A stretch of 32,073 nucleotides of DNA, taken from assembly GCA_944325815.1 (NCBI GenBank), contig CALVBV010000014.1, positions 1-32,073 on the forward strand, read 5' to 3'. Positions 1 through 7,879 of the stretch are shown here, piece after piece. Made by a program: the position numbers and the translations under genes. A model generated the notes under the pieces. That model was not told the DNA's origin. It worked only from the letters and a program-made list of their open reading frames with translations, and ran no database searches. Source of the stretch: Candidatus Gastranaerophilales bacterium (GTDB taxonomy: Bacteria > Cyanobacteriota > Vampirovibrionia > Gastranaerophilales > Gastranaerophilaceae). Within the stretch, counting starts at the first letter, position 1; each line of letters opens with the position of its first letter.

Positions 1-63
1 ATGTTAAGGAGTATTTGTTTTTGTTTGTGTTGCTTGGGTTTTTTGATTATGCCTCAAATTAGT

Positions 64-81
64 GGGGGGGGGGGGGGGGGG
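64..81. repeat. Poly-G tract, 18 consecutive G, upstream of flagellin
   Basis: An uninterrupted run of 18 G, followed directly by TAAAAC, lies 207 bp upstream of the flagellin start. Homopolymers this long are prone to slipped-strand mispairing. An ATG at position 1 reads through 20 codons with a hydrophobic, Cys-rich character into the tract and stops at TAA (82-84). With 17 or 20 G that frame would stay open to about 296, but the extension runs through repeat modules and is probably not a real protein. Another G tract with the same 3' flank lies at 30289. The exact count is uncertain because homopolymers are hard to sequence. Confidence 0.85.
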
Positions 82-130
82 TAAAACCTGCTTGTAGTCT
101 GCGTTTTGAGCTCGGCTCTTTTGGTTTAGG

Positions 131-184
131 AGTTTGTAACAGTTCCTCCCTAATGAGGGAGGCTAGGTGGGTGCCAGCCTCGGT
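131..184. repeat. 54-bp dispersed repeat with hairpin, copy 1
   Basis: This segment matches 29895-29948 at about 50 of 54 positions; all the differences I see are transitions. Its core is an inverted repeat, CCTCCCT (145-151) and AGGGAGG (156-162), around a 4-nt AATG loop. It is followed by GTTGAGAAG-type words (184-221) and by a TTCAC/CTCAC-rich stretch (226-260), in the same order as upstream of the adhesin at the other end of the window. No open frame in it looks coding. Confidence 0.75.
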
Positions 185-288
185 TGAGAAGTTTAGTAGT
201 TTAGCAGTTGAGAAGAAGTTAAAACGCACCCTTCACTCTTCACGCCTCACGTTTCACCCATTTACCCCCAAAAACAAGGAGGCTTGCC

Positions 289-1944
289 ATGGTTAGCATA
301 AACACTAATTTATCCTCCTTACTCGTCCAATCAAGCCTTACAAACTCGACAAACGCACTCAATACGGCAATCGAGCGCATGACAACTGGGTTCAAGATTA
401 ACAATGCAAAAGATAACGCAGCAAATTATTCAATATTAACAAAGCTTAGCAGTAAAATAAGCGCCTATCAGGTAGCAGAAAATAATACCCTGATGGGTTT
501 GGATATATTAAGAACCGCATCGGAGAATTTAAGCCTCGTAACATCTCATCTGGAACGAATGCGCGCATTGACAATTCAGGCTTTAAACGGCAGCTATGGT
601 GCAGATTCATTGCAAACAATTCAAAAAGAAATGGATCTTCGGGCAGAGGAAATTTTTCGTGTAATGAAGAATACCGAATATAATGAAATTCGGTTATATG
701 GAGATGGCAGCCCTGTTTCAACAGGTAATTTTATACAGGTAGTAAAGCCTTTAACTGAAGCAGAGGCTGTGTCTCAGGGGTATACAATAGTAAAAACTGC
801 TGAAGAACTGGATGATATCAGGAATAATCCGACAGGTAGATATATATTAATGAATGACATAGATTTATCCGGATATAATTGGGAACCTATGAAGTTTTCT
901 GGTATTTTGGACGGGAATGGATATGTGATAAAAAATTTAAAAATATATAAACCCGCTGAAAATTATGTAGGTTTTATATCAAGCGGTACTGCAATAGTCA
1001 GAAATCTTGGTTTAGAAAATGTAGATATAACAGGCAAAATCTCCGTTGGAGGGCTAATGGGAGAATTGATTCATTCAATTACTAATTGTTATGTCACAGG
1101 AAAAATTGCAGGTGAAGATAATGTCGGAGGTTTGGCCGGCGGAACGAAAGTCTCAACAGGAGTTAATAAATGCTATGTAGCAGCAAATGTCTCCGGTAAT
1201 AATCGAGTAGGCGGGTTACTGGGAAGTACGGCCGGAGGCGTTTCTAACTCTTTTTCAACCGGAAATGTCAGCGGTAATACTGATGTTGGAGGCTTAGTAG
1301 GTAGAGTCTCCGGCGGAGTTAATAATACATGCTATTCTTCTGCAAGTGTCAAAGGTAATTCTAATACAGGCGGTTTTGCAGGCAGTGTTACAGCAGGATT
1401 TAAGGCTGAGGGCTATTGGAATAGTGAAACATCCGGCCAGACCGTTGGTGCAGGCAATCCTGCAGGAATCACAAATATAACAGGGGTAACAACTGCAGAG
1501 TTGAATGAAATTATAAAAACCGGTGTTTTGCCGTCTATTCCTCCCGAGGAACTAAAAGGCGGGAGTGTGTTCTCTCTCCAGGTCGGGATAGATTCGACAG
1601 AGGCTTCCGTAATAAAATTTGACACAACTTTCTCATTTGAACTTCTGCTGGATGTATCGACCCAATCATCTGCAAATGAGACTCTTGCATCAATAGATAA
1701 AGTGCTTGCTCAGGTGAATAGCAGGCAGACAGATTTTGGCGCTGCACAAAACCGTTTGGAAAGCGCGTTGGAACAAATTTCAACGGCTTATGATAATCTT
1801 GTTTCATCCCGTTCAACAATTCGTGACGCGGATATAGCGGAAGTGTCGAGTGAGTATATTAAGATGCAGATTTTGCAACAAGCATCAGCCACGCTTCTTG
1901 CAACCGCCAACCAAACCCCGGCAATCGCCTTGCAGCTGCTATAA
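289..1944 (+). CDS. fliC: Flagellin with GLUG-repeat insertion domain
   Basis: Structural subunit of the flagellar filament, 551 aa. Residues 1-140 show the N-terminal D0/D1 helices (MVSINTNLSS start, then ERMTTGFKINNAKDNAANY). Residues about 460-551 are the C-terminal D1/D0 helices, ending in the hydrophobic heptad pattern typical of flagellins. Between them, about residues 165-415 form an exposed insert. It opens with a TAEELDDI-type lead and continues with GLUG-like units (VGGLMG, VGGLAGG, VGGLLGS, VGGLVGR, TGGFAGS), a beta-solenoid motif better known from adhesins and IgA-protease-like proteins. It contains three cysteines (267, 295, 348), unusual in flagellin. The start is fixed by AAGGAGG at 276-282. 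No convincing sigma28 promoter was found. The flagellin assignment is firm; a special function for the insert is inference. Confidence 0.95.
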   Translation: MVSINTNLSSLLVQSSLTNSTNALNTAIERMTTGFKINNAKDNAANYSILTKLSSKISAYQVAENNTLMGLDILRTASENLSLVTSHLERMRALTIQALNGSYGADSLQTIQKEMDLRAEEIFRVMKNTEYNEIRLYGDGSPVSTGNFIQVVKPLTEAEAVSQGYTIVKTAEELDDIRNNPTGRYILMNDIDLSGYNWEPMKFSGILDGNGYVIKNLKIYKPAENYVGFISSGTAIVRNLGLENVDITGKISVGGLMGELIHSITNCYVTGKIAGEDNVGGLAGGTKVSTGVNKCYVAANVSGNNRVGGLLGSTAGGVSNSFSTGNVSGNTDVGGLVGRVSGGVNNTCYSSASVKGNSNTGGFAGSVTAGFKAEGYWNSETSGQTVGAGNPAGITNITGVTTAELNEIIKTGVLPSIPPEELKGGSVFSLQVGIDSTEASVIKFDTTFSFELLLDVSTQSSANETLASIDKVLAQVNSRQTDFGAAQNRLESALEQISTAYDNLVSSRSTIRDADIAEVSSEYIKMQILQQASATLLATANQTPAIALQLL

Positions 1945-1975
1945 TATTTAATTGTAAGTATGATTGTTCTATAGT

Positions 1976-2004
1976 TTGCATAAACCTGTTTTTTGCGCTA
2001 CAAT
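1976..2004 (+). promoter_or_regulatory. Sigma70-type promoter for the zinc-finger gene
   Basis: TTGCAT (1976-1981), a 17-nt spacer and TACAAT (1999-2004) give 4/6 and 5/6 matches to consensus. They sit 23 bp before the ATG at 2027, so the housekeeping run appears to start its own transcript after flagellin. Confidence 0.6.
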
Positions 2005-2026
2005 TGTAAAAAATAAGGAGAGAGTA

Positions 2027-2308
2027 ATGTCAGACGAAAAAGTCGTTAAACTTGGCGCACGAGGTAAAAAGAAAAAAGATAATGAACAGCCGGTTCACCA
2101 TTTCCGCCACGAGGGCATTCAAGAACCTGTTTACTGCAGTTTCTGCGGGAGACCTAATACAGAAGTAATAAAAATGGTTAAAGGGCCGGGGGTTAACATT
2201 TGTTCAGAGTGTACTATGATTGCAGTGCAGTATTTGATACTTAATGACAGGATGCTTTCTGCCGAAGCTCAGCACATTCTTGATGCGTTCTGGGGAAAAG
2301 CAAGATAG
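2027..2308 (+). CDS. Stand-alone ClpX-type C4 zinc-finger protein
   Basis: A 93-aa protein with a Lys/Arg-rich N-terminus and one ClpX-type zinc-binding domain: CSFC at 37-40 and CSEC at 59-62, separated by a segment resembling the [14 protein letters not shown] stretch of the ClpX in this window. It lacks any AAA+ module. In ClpX this domain dimerises and docks substrates and adaptors, so a free copy could be an adaptor, competitor or DNA/RNA-binding protein; that is inference. The ATG at 2027 is preferred over the in-frame codon at 1964 because it has AGGAGAG at 2017-2023 and an upstream promoter. It is followed closely by the unknown gene at 2316. Confidence 0.8.
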   Translation: MSDEKVVKLGARGKKKKDNEQPVHHFRHEGIQEPVYCSFCGRPNTEVIKMVKGPGVNICSECTMIAVQYLILNDRMLSAEAQHILDAFWGKAR

Positions 2309-2315
2309 GATATTT

Positions 2316-3911
2316 ATGAATAAAATTCAAATAAAAGCGGAAATTCTGGCAACACTAACGGCGCTGATGAGTTCAACTCAGCCAAACGCCTCTTTGCTGA
2401 CTGATTTAAAACTGATAGAGGATAAGAAGACAGTTCTTGAGGTTCTGATAAAAGAGCTGGTTAATGCCCCGGAACAAAAAGCGCTTCTTATTTGCTGGCT
2501 TCTGACAGAACTTATTGATAAAGATGTTTTGAACGACGAGCTCTGGAATGTGATTAAGGCGCCTGAGTACAGTGATCATGTTAAAATGATTGCTTTTAAT
2601 ATGCTCAAGGATTTGGGAAATAAAATAGACTACGACGTTATAAGCGGATATTTTGAACAGTTTAATGAACTTATTAATAAAGAAACAAAAGAACTTTTGG
2701 AAACCGCTATAATGAATCCGGAAGCTCAAATTGATTTTATGGATTTTTTAAGCGCCATAAATGACAATGATAAAATAATTTTAATAAAATCTCTGGAAGA
2801 AGATTATGCAAACGACGCGCTTGCTAATATTCTTATACCGGTATTTTTATATTATATGGGAACCGATGTCGGAAACACAGCTTTAGAAATAATCGGACGT
2901 TCAAAGTCGCAGCTTGCTTATCATGCGATAGAAAATGCAATGAAATTCGCACCGGAAGATATACAAGGAAGGCTTAACAAGGCTCTTTCGGAATTAAAAA
3001 TGTCCGGTATCAGGGTTGATAACACCGAGGAGTTTTATAAAATTATTCTGAAAGAATCAAAACCTTATAAAATCTATGTTTCTTTCCCTGATGGGCACGG
3101 CAATATGGCAATAATATTTTCACGTGTCAGGGCAAATCGCTCTCTTCAGTTTTTGGCCGTTGTTGTTAACCCAAGATATGGTATTTTAGATGCGTTCGGG
3201 TTTAATTCCATGACAGAGCAGGATTTTTATAAAATTGTAGATAAGTTTTATAACTATCAGGAAAAATATGAAATTAACGCAGGAATTGCAAAATATCTGC
3301 TTGTGCAGGCAGAAGAAAATTCGCATCTCAACGGAGAACCTATTCCGTATGAGTATATATGCTGGCAGAGTATTCTGCTTGATGTTGTTCCTGAAAAGCC
3401 TGCTATTTATTTAGAAAAAAGAGAATTAAATCAAAAAGATATTGATAAATTGTGTCTGAATGATTATGTTCAAAATTGGTTTTTTGATGAAATTACTTGT
3501 CCGGAATTTAAGGTTTTTATTGATAAATTGTCTAAAGAGTTTAAAGATAATAATTTCAATGTGGATTTGGATAAATTTGTTGCGGATAATTATGATTCAA
3601 TATATACAGCCAAGGAACTTGCGTATAAACTTATAACTTTTAATATAGCAGCGTATTTGAGAATGCTAAAAGGCGATACCGAATTGGCGGAAGTTCTTTA
3701 TTCTCTAGGCTCAAATTATTCGTTTTTGTCAAATATTATACGAAAAAGTATTTATGAATATTATATCGGCAAGCGCTATTTAGTTAAAAATCAGCGTAAA
3801 ACTTCCAATATATTTGAAAAGAAAATGTTCCCAAAATCAGATGATTTTGAGCTGCTGCAATTGGATATGATAATCTCCAGTATAGAAGCAAGGTGGGTCG
3901 ATAATGGATAA
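2316..3911 (+). CDS. Uncharacterised 531-aa protein upstream of ruvX
   Basis: I do not recognise this family. The N-terminal ~230 residues look like alpha-helical solenoid (HEAT-like): short helices with recurring Leu/Ile/Ala, such as the stretch around IEDKKTVLEVLIKELVN. The middle has a more beta-rich segment (SFPDGHGNMAII onward), and the C-terminal third is Lys/Asp/Tyr-rich and helical. No signal peptide, membrane span or catalytic motif is apparent. The ATG at 2316 is 7 bp after the zinc-finger stop, with a weak ATAGGA before it. An in-frame codon at 2244 lies inside the previous gene and is less likely. The 3' end overlaps ruvX by 8 bp, so it is almost certainly cotranscribed with it. 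Confidence 0.75.
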   Translation: MNKIQIKAEILATLTALMSSTQPNASLLTDLKLIEDKKTVLEVLIKELVNAPEQKALLICWLLTELIDKDVLNDELWNVIKAPEYSDHVKMIAFNMLKDLGNKIDYDVISGYFEQFNELINKETKELLETAIMNPEAQIDFMDFLSAINDNDKIILIKSLEEDYANDALANILIPVFLYYMGTDVGNTALEIIGRSKSQLAYHAIENAMKFAPEDIQGRLNKALSELKMSGIRVDNTEEFYKIILKESKPYKIYVSFPDGHGNMAIIFSRVRANRSLQFLAVVVNPRYGILDAFGFNSMTEQDFYKIVDKFYNYQEKYEINAGIAKYLLVQAEENSHLNGEPIPYEYICWQSILLDVVPEKPAIYLEKRELNQKDIDKLCLNDYVQNWFFDEITCPEFKVFIDKLSKEFKDNNFNVDLDKFVADNYDSIYTAKELAYKLITFNIAAYLRMLKGDTELAEVLYSLGSNYSFLSNIIRKSIYEYYIGKRYLVKNQRKTSNIFEKKMFPKSDDFELLQLDMIISSIEARWVDNG

Positions 3912-4302
3912 AGTGATGGCACTGGATGTCGGTACAAAAAGAATCGGCGTAGCATTGAGTGATTATTTGAAAGTTATTGCAATTCCTCATTCCTGCCTGA
4001 TGCGTCATCCTGAGAACGAAGCATTAGCAGAGATTGTTAAAATAGCGGCAGAAAACCGGGTTGAAAAAATTGTTGTCGGTGTTCCTGTGAATATGGACGG
4101 TTCAATCGGCGGGCAGGCAAAAGATTGTATAGATTTTTCACAAAAAATTACTGGTTTTGATATAATATTAGAAGATGAAAGATTAACTTCCGAAGAAGCA
4201 GAAGAAAGGCTTCGGGAAAGAAAGATTGATTTTCGTAAAAATAAAGGGCTTGTCGATATGGAAAGCGCGTGTATAATATTAGAACAGTATTTAGGGAAAT
4301 GA
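3904..4302 (+). CDS. ruvX: RuvX/YqgF Holliday-junction resolvase-like nuclease
   Basis: 132 aa, normal length for YqgF/RuvX. The RNase H-like fold is shown by the N-terminal ALDVGTKRIGVALSD with its first catalytic Asp, the VVGVPVNMDGSIG strand-loop, EDERLTSEEAEERL, and the C-terminal DMESACIILEQYL. Family members process Holliday junctions or 5' ends of pre-16S rRNA. AAGGTGG at 3890-3896 supports ATG 3904, which overlaps the end of the preceding gene by 8 bp. Adjacency to a DUF1292 gene is the arrangement known from Firmicutes (yrrK-yrzB). Confidence 0.93.
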   Translation: MDKVMALDVGTKRIGVALSDYLKVIAIPHSCLMRHPENEALAEIVKIAAENRVEKIVVGVPVNMDGSIGGQAKDCIDFSQKITGFDIILEDERLTSEEAEERLRERKIDFRKNKGLVDMESACIILEQYLGK

Positions 4303-4304
4303 TT

Positions 4305-4577
4305 ATGAGTGAAGAAGAACAAAATTATGTAGAAATTTATGACGAAGACGGGCAGATAACAAAGTGCGAAATTTATGATGTAATAGACTTTGAAGAAAAA
4401 ACTTATGCACTTTTGCTTCCATTGGGTGAAAGTGAAGATGATGAAGATGCCGAAGTCATTGTTATGGAATATGTAGAAGAAGGCGATGACGGGTATTTCA
4501 AGAATATTGAAGATGACGCAGAGTTTAACCGTGTATGTCAATATATTGAGACTTTAGACGAAGAAGATGAGGAATAA
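4305..4577 (+). CDS. DUF1292 (YrzB-like) acidic protein
   Basis: A 90-aa, very acidic protein of the DUF1292 family, function unknown. The typical core is visible: YDEDGQITKCEIYDVIDFEEKTYAL and then a segment with IVMEYVEEGDDGYF. ATG 4305 has GGGA at 4294-4297 at a usable distance. ATG 4299, which overlaps the ruvX stop as ATGA, is the alternative and would add two residues. It lies between ruvX and the Clp_N-repeat gene in the same transcript. Confidence 0.88.
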   Translation: MSEEEQNYVEIYDEDGQITKCEIYDVIDFEEKTYALLLPLGESEDDEDAEVIVMEYVEEGDDGYFKNIEDDAEFNRVCQYIETLDEEDEE

Positions 4578-4582
4578 TAGTT

Positions 4583-5920
4583 TTGTTTGAGCGTTTTACG
4601 GAAAGAGCTGTCAATGTAGTAAGTGAGTCGCAAAAACTGGCTCAAGAAATGTCTTGTTTAGAAGTTCTGCCGGAACATCTTCTGCTTGCGCTTGTAAAAG
4701 AGGCTAAAGGCGTGTCTTTAAAACTGTTTAGAATGTATGGCGTTACAGAAGAGTTGGTCCGTGAAAAGATTGAAGCTTGTGTAAGTAAATCAAATAAAGT
4801 ATCCGCAAATATTCCTTTCAGCCGTGAAGTTAAAGATATTTTAAAACATACGTTGGATTTAGCCGGCAAATCCGGCAATACCAATATTCTCTTTGAACAT
4901 CTTTTCTTATCTGTTATAACGGATAAAAATCCCAACATTCAGGAGATTCTAAAAAGCTGTAATTTTGATATATATAATTCAAAGGACATTTTAACAAAAC
5001 TTGTACAGAGGAAAATTAAGCGTCTTGAACATCCGGAAGCTGAGGATGACGAGGATAAAAACAATAGTTTTGAATCTGTATATGAAGGCGAAGCTTTGAA
5101 AGATGTTTTGGAAAGCGCTGTTTCCAAACTCTCTGCAGCCGGTTATGAAATCTTAGGCACAGAGCAGATAATGGCTTCTATACTTGAGTTTTCTGATAAA
5201 GAGCTGGTTAAGACCATTAATAAATACGGACTTAATGCGGAAATTTTTGAGCAAAAGCTTAAAGAACAACAGTCGCGTCAATCAGAATATGAAGGAAAAA
5301 GAATAATTTTTACGCCGAATGCGTTCTTGATGATGAACTCAGCTTTCCAAGCCGCAAAAGAGCTTGGCTCTTCCGTGATTACACCAGAGCATATTGTTTT
5401 AAGTATTCTGAAAACGAAAAAAGGCTTGGCTTATGATATTATCAAGTCTCTTGGGATAAACAGCGATGAATTATCAACAGAAATTTTAAAACCAATAGAA
5501 AAACAAATGCCCGAAACCTTGACTATAATGAAGCTTGCAAAAGAAGAGGCAAGAAGAATCGGAAGAAACGTCGTCGGTACGGAAATGTTTCTGCTTGGAA
5601 TTATTGCAGAAGGAACAAGCGTTGCGTTTGAGGTTTTGAATGATTTGGAAATAACCATGAAAGATGCAAGACTTGTTGTGGAAAATCTTGTCGGATACGG
5701 TAATGAGTATTTTGATAAGGAAATAACATTTACGCGCCGAGCCAAAAGAGTGCTGGAAAAAGCCTGGGTTTCGGCTAAAAAATCCAACAAACAGAAAATT
5801 GAGGCAGTTGATTTACTCCTTGCTATCCTGGATGAACCTGAGTCGCTCGCGATGAAAGCGCTGAATCAGCTTGGAGTTGATGCTGTTGAAATTAAACATG
5901 GTATTCAAGGTATTAAATAG
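4583..5920 (+). CDS. Triple Clp_N-domain protein lacking AAA+ ATPase
   Basis: 445 aa made of six Clp_N half-repeats of about 65-75 residues, equivalent to three full ClpA/ClpC N-domains, at roughly 1-70, 75-145, 165-230, 240-305, 308-375 and 380-445. Hallmarks are FERFTERAVNVVSESQKLA, LPEHLLLAL, ITPEHIVLSIL, VVGTEMFLLGII and KIEAVDLLLAIL. No Walker A or B motif and no D1/D2 ATPase module is present. In ClpC/ClpA this domain binds adaptors and substrates, so this protein may be an adaptor scaffold or regulator of a Clp machine (inference). Translation starts at TTG 4583, 9 nt after GAGGA (4569-4573). Its TAG stop overlaps the GTG of tilS by one base. Confidence 0.85.
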   Translation: MFERFTERAVNVVSESQKLAQEMSCLEVLPEHLLLALVKEAKGVSLKLFRMYGVTEELVREKIEACVSKSNKVSANIPFSREVKDILKHTLDLAGKSGNTNILFEHLFLSVITDKNPNIQEILKSCNFDIYNSKDILTKLVQRKIKRLEHPEAEDDEDKNNSFESVYEGEALKDVLESAVSKLSAAGYEILGTEQIMASILEFSDKELVKTINKYGLNAEIFEQKLKEQQSRQSEYEGKRIIFTPNAFLMMNSAFQAAKELGSSVITPEHIVLSILKTKKGLAYDIIKSLGINSDELSTEILKPIEKQMPETLTIMKLAKEEARRIGRNVVGTEMFLLGIIAEGTSVAFEVLNDLEITMKDARLVVENLVGYGNEYFDKEITFTRRAKRVLEKAWVSAKKSNKQKIEAVDLLLAILDEPESLAMKALNQLGVDAVEIKHGIQGIK

Positions 5921-7260
5921 TGATTAATCGTGTAATAGATTTTTTGAGGAAATACGAACTGCAGGATAAAACAATTATTGTAGGGTTTTCCGGCGGTTAT
6001 GATTCCATGTGTCTTCTGGATATCTTATCTAAGATTAAAACCCTGCCTGAATTTGCAGAGATGACAATAATATCAGCCCATTTTAACCACAATTGGCGCG
6101 GTGAAGAATCTTTAAAAGAACAGGAAGTCTGCAGGATTTTTTCCAGTGCAAAAGGCGTGGAATTTTATACTAAAGATGCCCCGAAAGGATTAAAAAAGAC
6201 CGAAAACGATGCCAGAATTGCAAGGTATGAGTTTTTTGAAGAAGCTTATGAAGAGTATGATGCAGATGCTGTTTTTACTGCACATAACAAAGATGATAAT
6301 GCGGAAACAGTTTTATACAGGATTATAAAAGGAACGGGAATCGTCGGATTAAAGGGAATTTCCGAAAAAAGACTGTATTTTTATCGTCCGCTTTTGACAA
6401 CAAGACGTTCGGAGATTGTTGATTATTGTAACGAAAATAATCTTGCGCCTAATAACGATTCTTCAAATTCTAATATTGCGTACAAAAGGAATTATTTGCG
6501 GCTCAATGTAATCCCTGCGCTTGAAAAAATTAATGAGAATGTAAAAGATGCTCTTAATACGCTTTCTGCGGTTGCGACAAGCGAAAATGAGATTATTGAA
6601 GAATACTTAAAAACAATAAGACCTAATGTTTTTAAGGGTGATCGTATAATTTCTTCTGAGTATAAAAAACTTTCTAAGCCTGTTAAATTACGGCTTCTGC
6701 ATGAATATATCCAACAGCTTGATTTGGATTACGACTTCAAGAAAATTTCTGAAATATATGAATTTATAGAAAGTAATATTAATCAGAGAAACGGAAGTAC
6801 AATGTCTCTTGCCTCCGCCAAATGGCTTTACGCTGATGAAAAGTTTGTGGAGAAAATACCCCGCAGTAATGCAGAAGAAAAAGAGGTCATAGAAGTTTTG
6901 ATTCCATCTGAGGGCGAGTATGTTGTCGGCAATAAAAAATTTTTATTAAGACGGCATAATGAAAAAGACCTGTTTGTATTTCCGGAAGCAACTGCGAACT
7001 TTGCCTATGCAGATTTTTCAAACATTCAGTTTCCATTGACATTGAGAACACGTAAAGACGGAGATATTATTACACCTTTTGGGATGAAAGGTACAATGAA
7101 GCTTAAAAAATATTTAAACTCTAAAGGTGTTCCGCGTCATAATCGGGATAAGATGCTGCTTTTATGCAAGGATAACGAAGTTCTCTGGGTCTTAGGCGCT
7201 GGAATCAGCGACAAAATCGGAGTAAAAGGGATTCCAACGCATGTTATAGAATTTATCTGA
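5920..7260 (+). CDS. tilS: tRNA(Ile)-lysidine synthase TilS
   Basis: 446 aa. It modifies the wobble C34 of tRNA-Ile(CAU) to lysidine with ATP and lysine, which is required to read AUA. The N-terminal PP-loop ATPase motif SGGYDS is at residues 24-29, followed by SAHFNHNWRGEES and ending with FTAHNKDDNAETVLYR. The C-terminal TilS domain (about 365-440) contains RTRKDGDIITPFGMKGTMKL. GTG start, overlapping the previous TAG (TAGTG) with AAGGT upstream. The downstream hpt is the classic tilS-hpt neighbour of Firmicutes and related groups. Confidence 0.95.
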   Translation: MINRVIDFLRKYELQDKTIIVGFSGGYDSMCLLDILSKIKTLPEFAEMTIISAHFNHNWRGEESLKEQEVCRIFSSAKGVEFYTKDAPKGLKKTENDARIARYEFFEEAYEEYDADAVFTAHNKDDNAETVLYRIIKGTGIVGLKGISEKRLYFYRPLLTTRRSEIVDYCNENNLAPNNDSSNSNIAYKRNYLRLNVIPALEKINENVKDALNTLSAVATSENEIIEEYLKTIRPNVFKGDRIISSEYKKLSKPVKLRLLHEYIQQLDLDYDFKKISEIYEFIESNINQRNGSTMSLASAKWLYADEKFVEKIPRSNAEEKEVIEVLIPSEGEYVVGNKKFLLRRHNEKDLFVFPEATANFAYADFSNIQFPLTLRTRKDGDIITPFGMKGTMKLKKYLNSKGVPRHNRDKMLLLCKDNEVLWVLGAGISDKIGVKGIPTHVIEFI

Positions 7261-7268
7261 GGTGGTTT

Positions 7269-7793
7269 ATGATTACGGAAAATGATTTGAAGGTTTTGTT
7301 CAAAAAAGATGATATTCAGGAAGCTATAAAAGCGCTCGGCAATAGCTTAAATAATGAATATCAAGACGAGGAACTTTATTTAATCTGCGTGCTAAAAGGT
7401 GCTGTGATGTTTATGACAGATTTATCAAAACATTTGAAAATGCCTTTGAGAATGGAATTTATCCGGCTTTCAAGCTACGGTTCAGGCTTCTCTTCTACTG
7501 GAAAGGTCAATGCCGTTGATATTTCACTTCCGGATTTGAACGGAAAGAATGTTTTGATAATAGAAGATATTATTGACACCGGGCATACTGCAAAGTTTTT
7601 GATGGATTTTATAAGACACAATTTCAAGACAAAGAGCTTAAAATTCTGTTCCCTTCTTGATAAAAAAATAAAAAGAGAAGTTGAAATTGACCCTGATTAT
7701 CACGCATTTGAGGTAGACGATAAGTTTCTTGTCGGCTACGGGCTGGATTACGACGGGTACTACAGAAATCTGCCATATATCGGGTATGTGTAA
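7269..7793 (+). CDS. hpt: Hypoxanthine phosphoribosyltransferase
   Basis: 174 aa. It salvages hypoxanthine or guanine with PRPP to IMP/GMP in the cytosol. The type I PRT signature VLIIEDIIDTGHTA is present, as are LICVLKGAVMFMTDL (the cis-peptide PPi loop region), the flexible-loop SSYGSGFSSTG and the C-terminal FLVGYGLDYDGYYRNLPYIG. GAGGTGG at 7259-7265 overlaps the tilS stop and precedes ATG 7269 by 3 nt from its last G. It is the last gene of the run that begins at 2027. Confidence 0.95.
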   Translation: MITENDLKVLFKKDDIQEAIKALGNSLNNEYQDEELYLICVLKGAVMFMTDLSKHLKMPLRMEFIRLSSYGSGFSSTGKVNAVDISLPDLNGKNVLIIEDIIDTGHTAKFLMDFIRHNFKTKSLKFCSLLDKKIKREVEIDPDYHAFEVDDKFLVGYGLDYDGYYRNLPYIGYV

Positions 7794-7837
7794 AATCTCT
7801 TTGTTGAGGGAAGAATTTAAAATATTAACTTTTACGG

Positions 7838-7843
7838 TATAAT
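7838..7843 (+). promoter_or_regulatory. -10 element upstream of flavodiiron gene
   Basis: A perfect TATAAT lies 37 bp before the ATG at 7880 in the 86-bp gap after hpt. No good -35 is found at 16-18 bp, so a separate transcript for the flavodiiron-rubredoxin pair is likely but activator dependence is possible. Confidence 0.45.
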
Positions 7844-7879
7844 AATTTTATAAAAGGCTAAGAATTTTTGGAGTATAAA

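Noticed and set aside
82-108. TAAA-N15-GCGTTTTG as a sigma28 flagellar promoter
   Set aside because: Only the TAAA and the first GC match the TAAA-N15-GCCGATAA consensus; too weak to call.
1-296. ORF from ATG 1 through the G18 tract, possibly a phase-variable small protein
   Set aside because: At G18 it stops at 82-84, and in the alternative frame it would translate dispersed repeat modules shared with a non-coding block. The upstream context is missing, so it is not called as a gene.
1940-1945. TGCTATAAT at the flagellin stop codon as a promoter for the following gene
   Set aside because: No -35 is present and a better promoter with 17-bp spacing lies at 1976-2004.
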